Assembly (NCBI RefSeq): GCF_002276045.1
Contig: NZ_NQMR01000025.1
Location: 20,016 to 84,015, forward strand
Direction of reading: 5' to 3'
DNA from: Pseudoalteromonas sp. NBT06-2
Lineage (GTDB): Bacteria; Pseudomonadota; Gammaproteobacteria; Enterobacterales; Alteromonadaceae
DNA: 64,000 bases
Numbering within the stretch: position 1 is the stretch's first letter; every line of letters begins with the position of its first letter. Shown in pieces: positions 62,030 through 64,000 of the stretch. Both the position numbers and the translations under genes were made by a program. The notes beneath the pieces are model-generated. The model was not told where the DNA came from and did no database searches. It worked only from the letters and a program-made list of their open reading frames with translations.

Positions 62030-63256
62030 ATGAAAAAGACGCTCAGATACAATTTTCGGCTCAAACCGACAGCAGAACAAGAAGCTAAACTCGTTGAGTT
62101 TTGTTCGTATGCTCGTGGATTGTGGAACCTATTGTTGTCTGAAAATATGCGTCGATATAGGTACGATAAAACATTTCTGTTTTACAATGAAATGGCTGGA
62201 TTGATTCGGGATTTAAAAAAGTTTGAAGAGTTTTCATGGCTCAAAGCCTTTGACTCTGCCGCTTCTCAGCAAGTGGCGCGTGATTTGGAAACGGCTTTGA
62301 AAAATTCACTTACCAAAGGTCGGGTTCAGCAATTCCCGACTTTTAAGGTGAGTTTTAAGCAGAAAAAACTACACGATGATAGTTTTAGATGCGTCAATAA
62401 CTCCAACTGCATTCGCATTGAAAAAGGTGCGATTAGCATTCCGAAAATTGGCAAAATTCCGATTATTCTGCATCGTAAATTAGCCAGTAAAATTAAGACT
62501 GCCACCGTCCAAATGTGTCATGGGAAGTGGGATATCTCACTAACTCAAGAAGTTGAGTGTAAGAGCGCAAAGCAAGTGCTATCAACGCTTGTAGGTTATG
62601 ACATCAACAGTCAGCACACGGTTGTCGGCTCGAACGGTTGGTACGTTAAAAATCCGAAAGTTTTTAAAAAAGCATCAACGAAATTAAAACAAATTCAAGT
62701 CCAGCTGAGTCGTCGAAAGAAAGGCTCAAATCGCTGGCACAAAACAAAAACACGCTTAAATAAGCTTCACGGAAAAATCTCTCGCCAACGCCTCGCGTTC
62801 GCTCACGAAGTATCCTGCTCGATAGCCAAGACCAGTGATATCATAGTGTTTGAGGATTTAAACGTGAAAGGAATGCAGCAGTTTAACGGCCAAATGGTGA
62901 ACGATAATGTGATGGGGGTGATCACAGAATTGACCAAATATAAGGCTGAATTAAATGGCTCTGTGTATCATGAAATTGGTCGATATGTGAAATCGTCAGG
63001 CATTTGTTGTGAATGTCAGCACGAACATAAATTCGATTTAAGTGTGCGAGAATTTGCCTGTGAAAACTGTAAAGTGGTGCAGTGTAGGGATTTAGCTGCT
63101 GCTAAATCTGTTGCAGATACAGGCGAAAAAGATTTAATGGCGACTGGGATAGTCGCCAGGGCGCTGCCCAAATTTCAGAAGAAATCACCTTCTAAAACGA
63201 AAGTCTTTGAGCAATCAAAGTTTGGTGTGGGAACTGAGAAAAAAGAAGCGGCCTAA
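62030..63256 (+). CDS. tnpB: TnpB RNA-guided nuclease-type protein (IS605 OrfB)
   Basis: TnpB is the ancestor-like relative of Cas12, an RNA-guided DNA nuclease that helps IS605 elements persist. This 408-residue protein starts MKKTLRYNFRLKPTAEQE, has the RuvC-I Asp in LVGYDINSQ, the RuvC-II Glu in IIVFEDLNVKGM, a zinc finger (CCEC and CENC), and the RuvC-III Asp in QCRDLAAAKSV; all three acidic residues are present. The sequence around the first (GYDINSQHT) and third (CRDLAAA) differs from the commonest GxDxG and DRDxNAA forms. The guide RNA would be expected to overlap its 3' end and the right-end hairpin. Confidence 0.9.
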   Translation: MKKTLRYNFRLKPTAEQEAKLVEFCSYARGLWNLLLSENMRRYRYDKTFLFYNEMAGLIRDLKKFEEFSWLKAFDSAASQQVARDLETALKNSLTKGRVQQFPTFKVSFKQKKLHDDSFRCVNNSNCIRIEKGAISIPKIGKIPIILHRKLASKIKTATVQMCHGKWDISLTQEVECKSAKQVLSTLVGYDINSQHTVVGSNGWYVKNPKVFKKASTKLKQIQVQLSRRKKGSNRWHKTKTRLNKLHGKISRQRLAFAHEVSCSIAKTSDIIVFEDLNVKGMQQFNGQMVNDNVMGVITELTKYKAELNGSVYHEIGRYVKSSGICCECQHEHKFDLSVREFACENCKVVQCRDLAAAKSVADTGEKDLMATGIVARALPKFQKKSPSKTKVFEQSKFGVGTEKKEAA

Positions 63257-63272
63257 TTTAGGTTTGCAGAAG

Positions 63273-63295
63273 CCCCGTGATCTTTAGTCGCGGGG
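63273..63295 (+). repeat. Right-end hairpin of the IS605-type element
   Basis: CCCCGTG, loop ATCTTTAGT, CGCGGGG, followed by TAGTTCAC, 16 bases after the tnpB stop. This is the usual form of the right end of tnpB elements and the likely 3' part of the guide RNA scaffold. Confidence 0.75.
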
Positions 63296-63403
63296 TAGTT
63301 CACTCATATCCATTCTATAACTTTGTAATTTAGTTTCAGAAGAAGGCATGGCACATCCCCAATTACTCAATCTTTATAATCATCAAGTACGCCTTTATGC
63401 AGA

Positions 63404-64000
63404 TTATTTATTGTTAAAAATTTTTGCTGAAACACTAAAGCTTCTCACTTTTCCTGTTGGAATATGCTCGACAGTAACAGAGCAAATAAAGTTGTGTTCT
63501 CCCACATGAGGTACTGAAACATTCCAATTACTACCCGAAGAGTTACAATCTCCACTCCAACTTGATACATTCCAATCAACCGAATTACTGAAGCTAAAAT
63601 GTTCACGCCCTAGATGATCACCTACACTCCAATGAGCTGACGTATCTTTTGAAATTGTTTGTAGACATCCGCCATGTCTTGCTCTATCAAATTCATGTGT
63701 ATCAATATAACACCCTGCAACTACATTTTTAAACGGATTATCTGGAGTTGTATTTTGCCATGAATATGATTCTGAGTCTTGGTCGCTGTAAGCTGAAGAT
63801 ACACTATTAGTCACGATAATAGAAACGTTACCAGACATTGTACTTGAATCACTCACACTTCCTGATATAGAGCATGAAGGTGATGCACTACCACCAACAG
63901 AAACGCTACCTGAAGCGCAACTTCCTGAAGCTCCGCCCGATATAGACCAAGAATAATTACATCCTTGAGGACAGTTTGAGCCTGTTGCAGTCGTTAGCTG
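63404..64000 (-). CDS. Cys/Ser/Gly-rich protein, possibly secreted (5' end outside window)
   Basis: The frame is open from 64000 (the minus-strand entry) to the stop at 63404, so a longer gene continues to the right; the GTG at 63856 is only an internal codon. The visible 198 residues are rich in Ser, Gly, Asn and Trp with spaced cysteines (SNCPQGCNYSWSISGG, SGSCASGSVSVGGSASPSCS, then SWSGDCNSSGSNWNVSVP and HNFICSVTVEHIPTGKVRSF). This looks like beta-sandwich repeats (Ig/PKD-like) of a secreted or surface protein. I do not recognise the family. Confidence 0.65.
   Translation of the reverse strand, partial: QLTTATGSNCPQGCNYSWSISGGASGSCASGSVSVGGSASPSCSISGSVSDSSTMSGNVSIIVTNSVSSAYSDQDSESYSWQNTTPDNPFKNVVAGCYIDTHEFDRARHGGCLQTISKDTSAHWSVGDHLGREHFSFSNSVDWNVSSWSGDCNSSGSNWNVSVPHVGEHNFICSVTVEHIPTGKVRSFSVSAKIFNNK

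Larger units (their letters stand above)
61561..63295. mobile_element. IS200/IS605-type element (divergent tnpA and tnpB)
   Basis: Two genes of an IS605-type element lie divergently: a broken tnpA on the minus strand and tnpB on the plus strand. Similar 23-base hairpins stand at both sides: CCCAGTG / CGCTGGG around the loop ATCTTTAGT (61561-61583) and CCCCGTG / CGCGGGG around the identical loop (63273-63295), as expected for subterminal hairpins recognised by TnpA. Exact ends are not marked by inverted repeats or duplications in this family, so the boundaries given are those of the hairpins; true ends lie some bases outside. Confidence 0.75.

Noticed and set aside
63404..63856. A complete 150-residue gene starting at GTG 63856
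   Set aside because: The same frame continues open for 48 codons to the window edge with the same composition; it is part of a longer gene.

Overview
The window is AT-rich gammaproteobacterial chromosomal DNA, most like Alteromonadales and probably Colwelliaceae (Colwellia/Thalassotalea). This rests on the family-level resemblance of the proteins (asnA/asnC, trmH-recG, thiI, long-form pstC/pstA, CBS-GGDEF-EAL) and on a dispersed intergenic repeat beginning TATACCCAAGCTACTTGAAAATGC. No database search was possible, so the taxon is an inference. No rRNA, tRNA or CRISPR array was seen.

Layout. 1-7 kb: partial ridA, divergent asnA/asnC, trmH, recG, and convergent thiI sharing a terminator with recG. 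7-15 kb: phosphate uptake on the minus strand (pit with its DUF47 partner, then pstC-pstA-pstB-phoU behind a Pho box; no pstS here). 15-28 kb: ordinary chromosome (GcvR-like ACT protein, a CBS-PAS-GGDEF-EAL protein, creA with an unknown partner, an M17 peptidase, glycerate 2-kinase, a Tsx-like porin, an acyltransferase, RDD, P-loop and GFA proteins). 28.7-46.7 kb: a nearly complete aerobic purine-degradation island on the minus strand: purine permease, RutR-like regulator, malate synthase G, urate hydroxylase PuuD with a cytochrome c tail, guanine deaminase, AllA, HIU hydrolase, OHCU decarboxylase, allantoicase, allantoinase and XdhCBA. The genes link guanine and xanthine through urate, allantoin and ureidoglycolate to glyoxylate and then malate. 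Matching 16-bp palindromes upstream of xdhA and the permease are candidate operators for the regulator.

47.4-57.6 kb holds the most interesting locus. It contains a thermostable-hemolysin-family protein with a TPR partner, a diguanylate cyclase, a TIGR00027-type methyltransferase, and an operon of AMP-ligase, 2OG-Fe(II) oxygenase, SDR, response regulator and sensor kinase. Three promoters, for the hemolysin-family gene, the methyltransferase and the ligase operon, share one architecture: two CTTAAG-like half-sites 11 bp apart, followed 9 bp later by a -10-like hexamer. This resembles PmrA/QseB boxes and suggests that the local two-component system controls a small orphan biosynthetic or modification pathway.

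57.7-64 kb is accessory DNA: an IS66-family element with exact ends and an 8-bp target duplication, a possible integrase fragment, an unrecognised gene, an IS605-type element whose TnpA is broken by a stop codon while TnpB keeps its catalytic residues, and the 3' part of a Cys/Ser/Gly-rich, possibly secreted protein running off the right edge.
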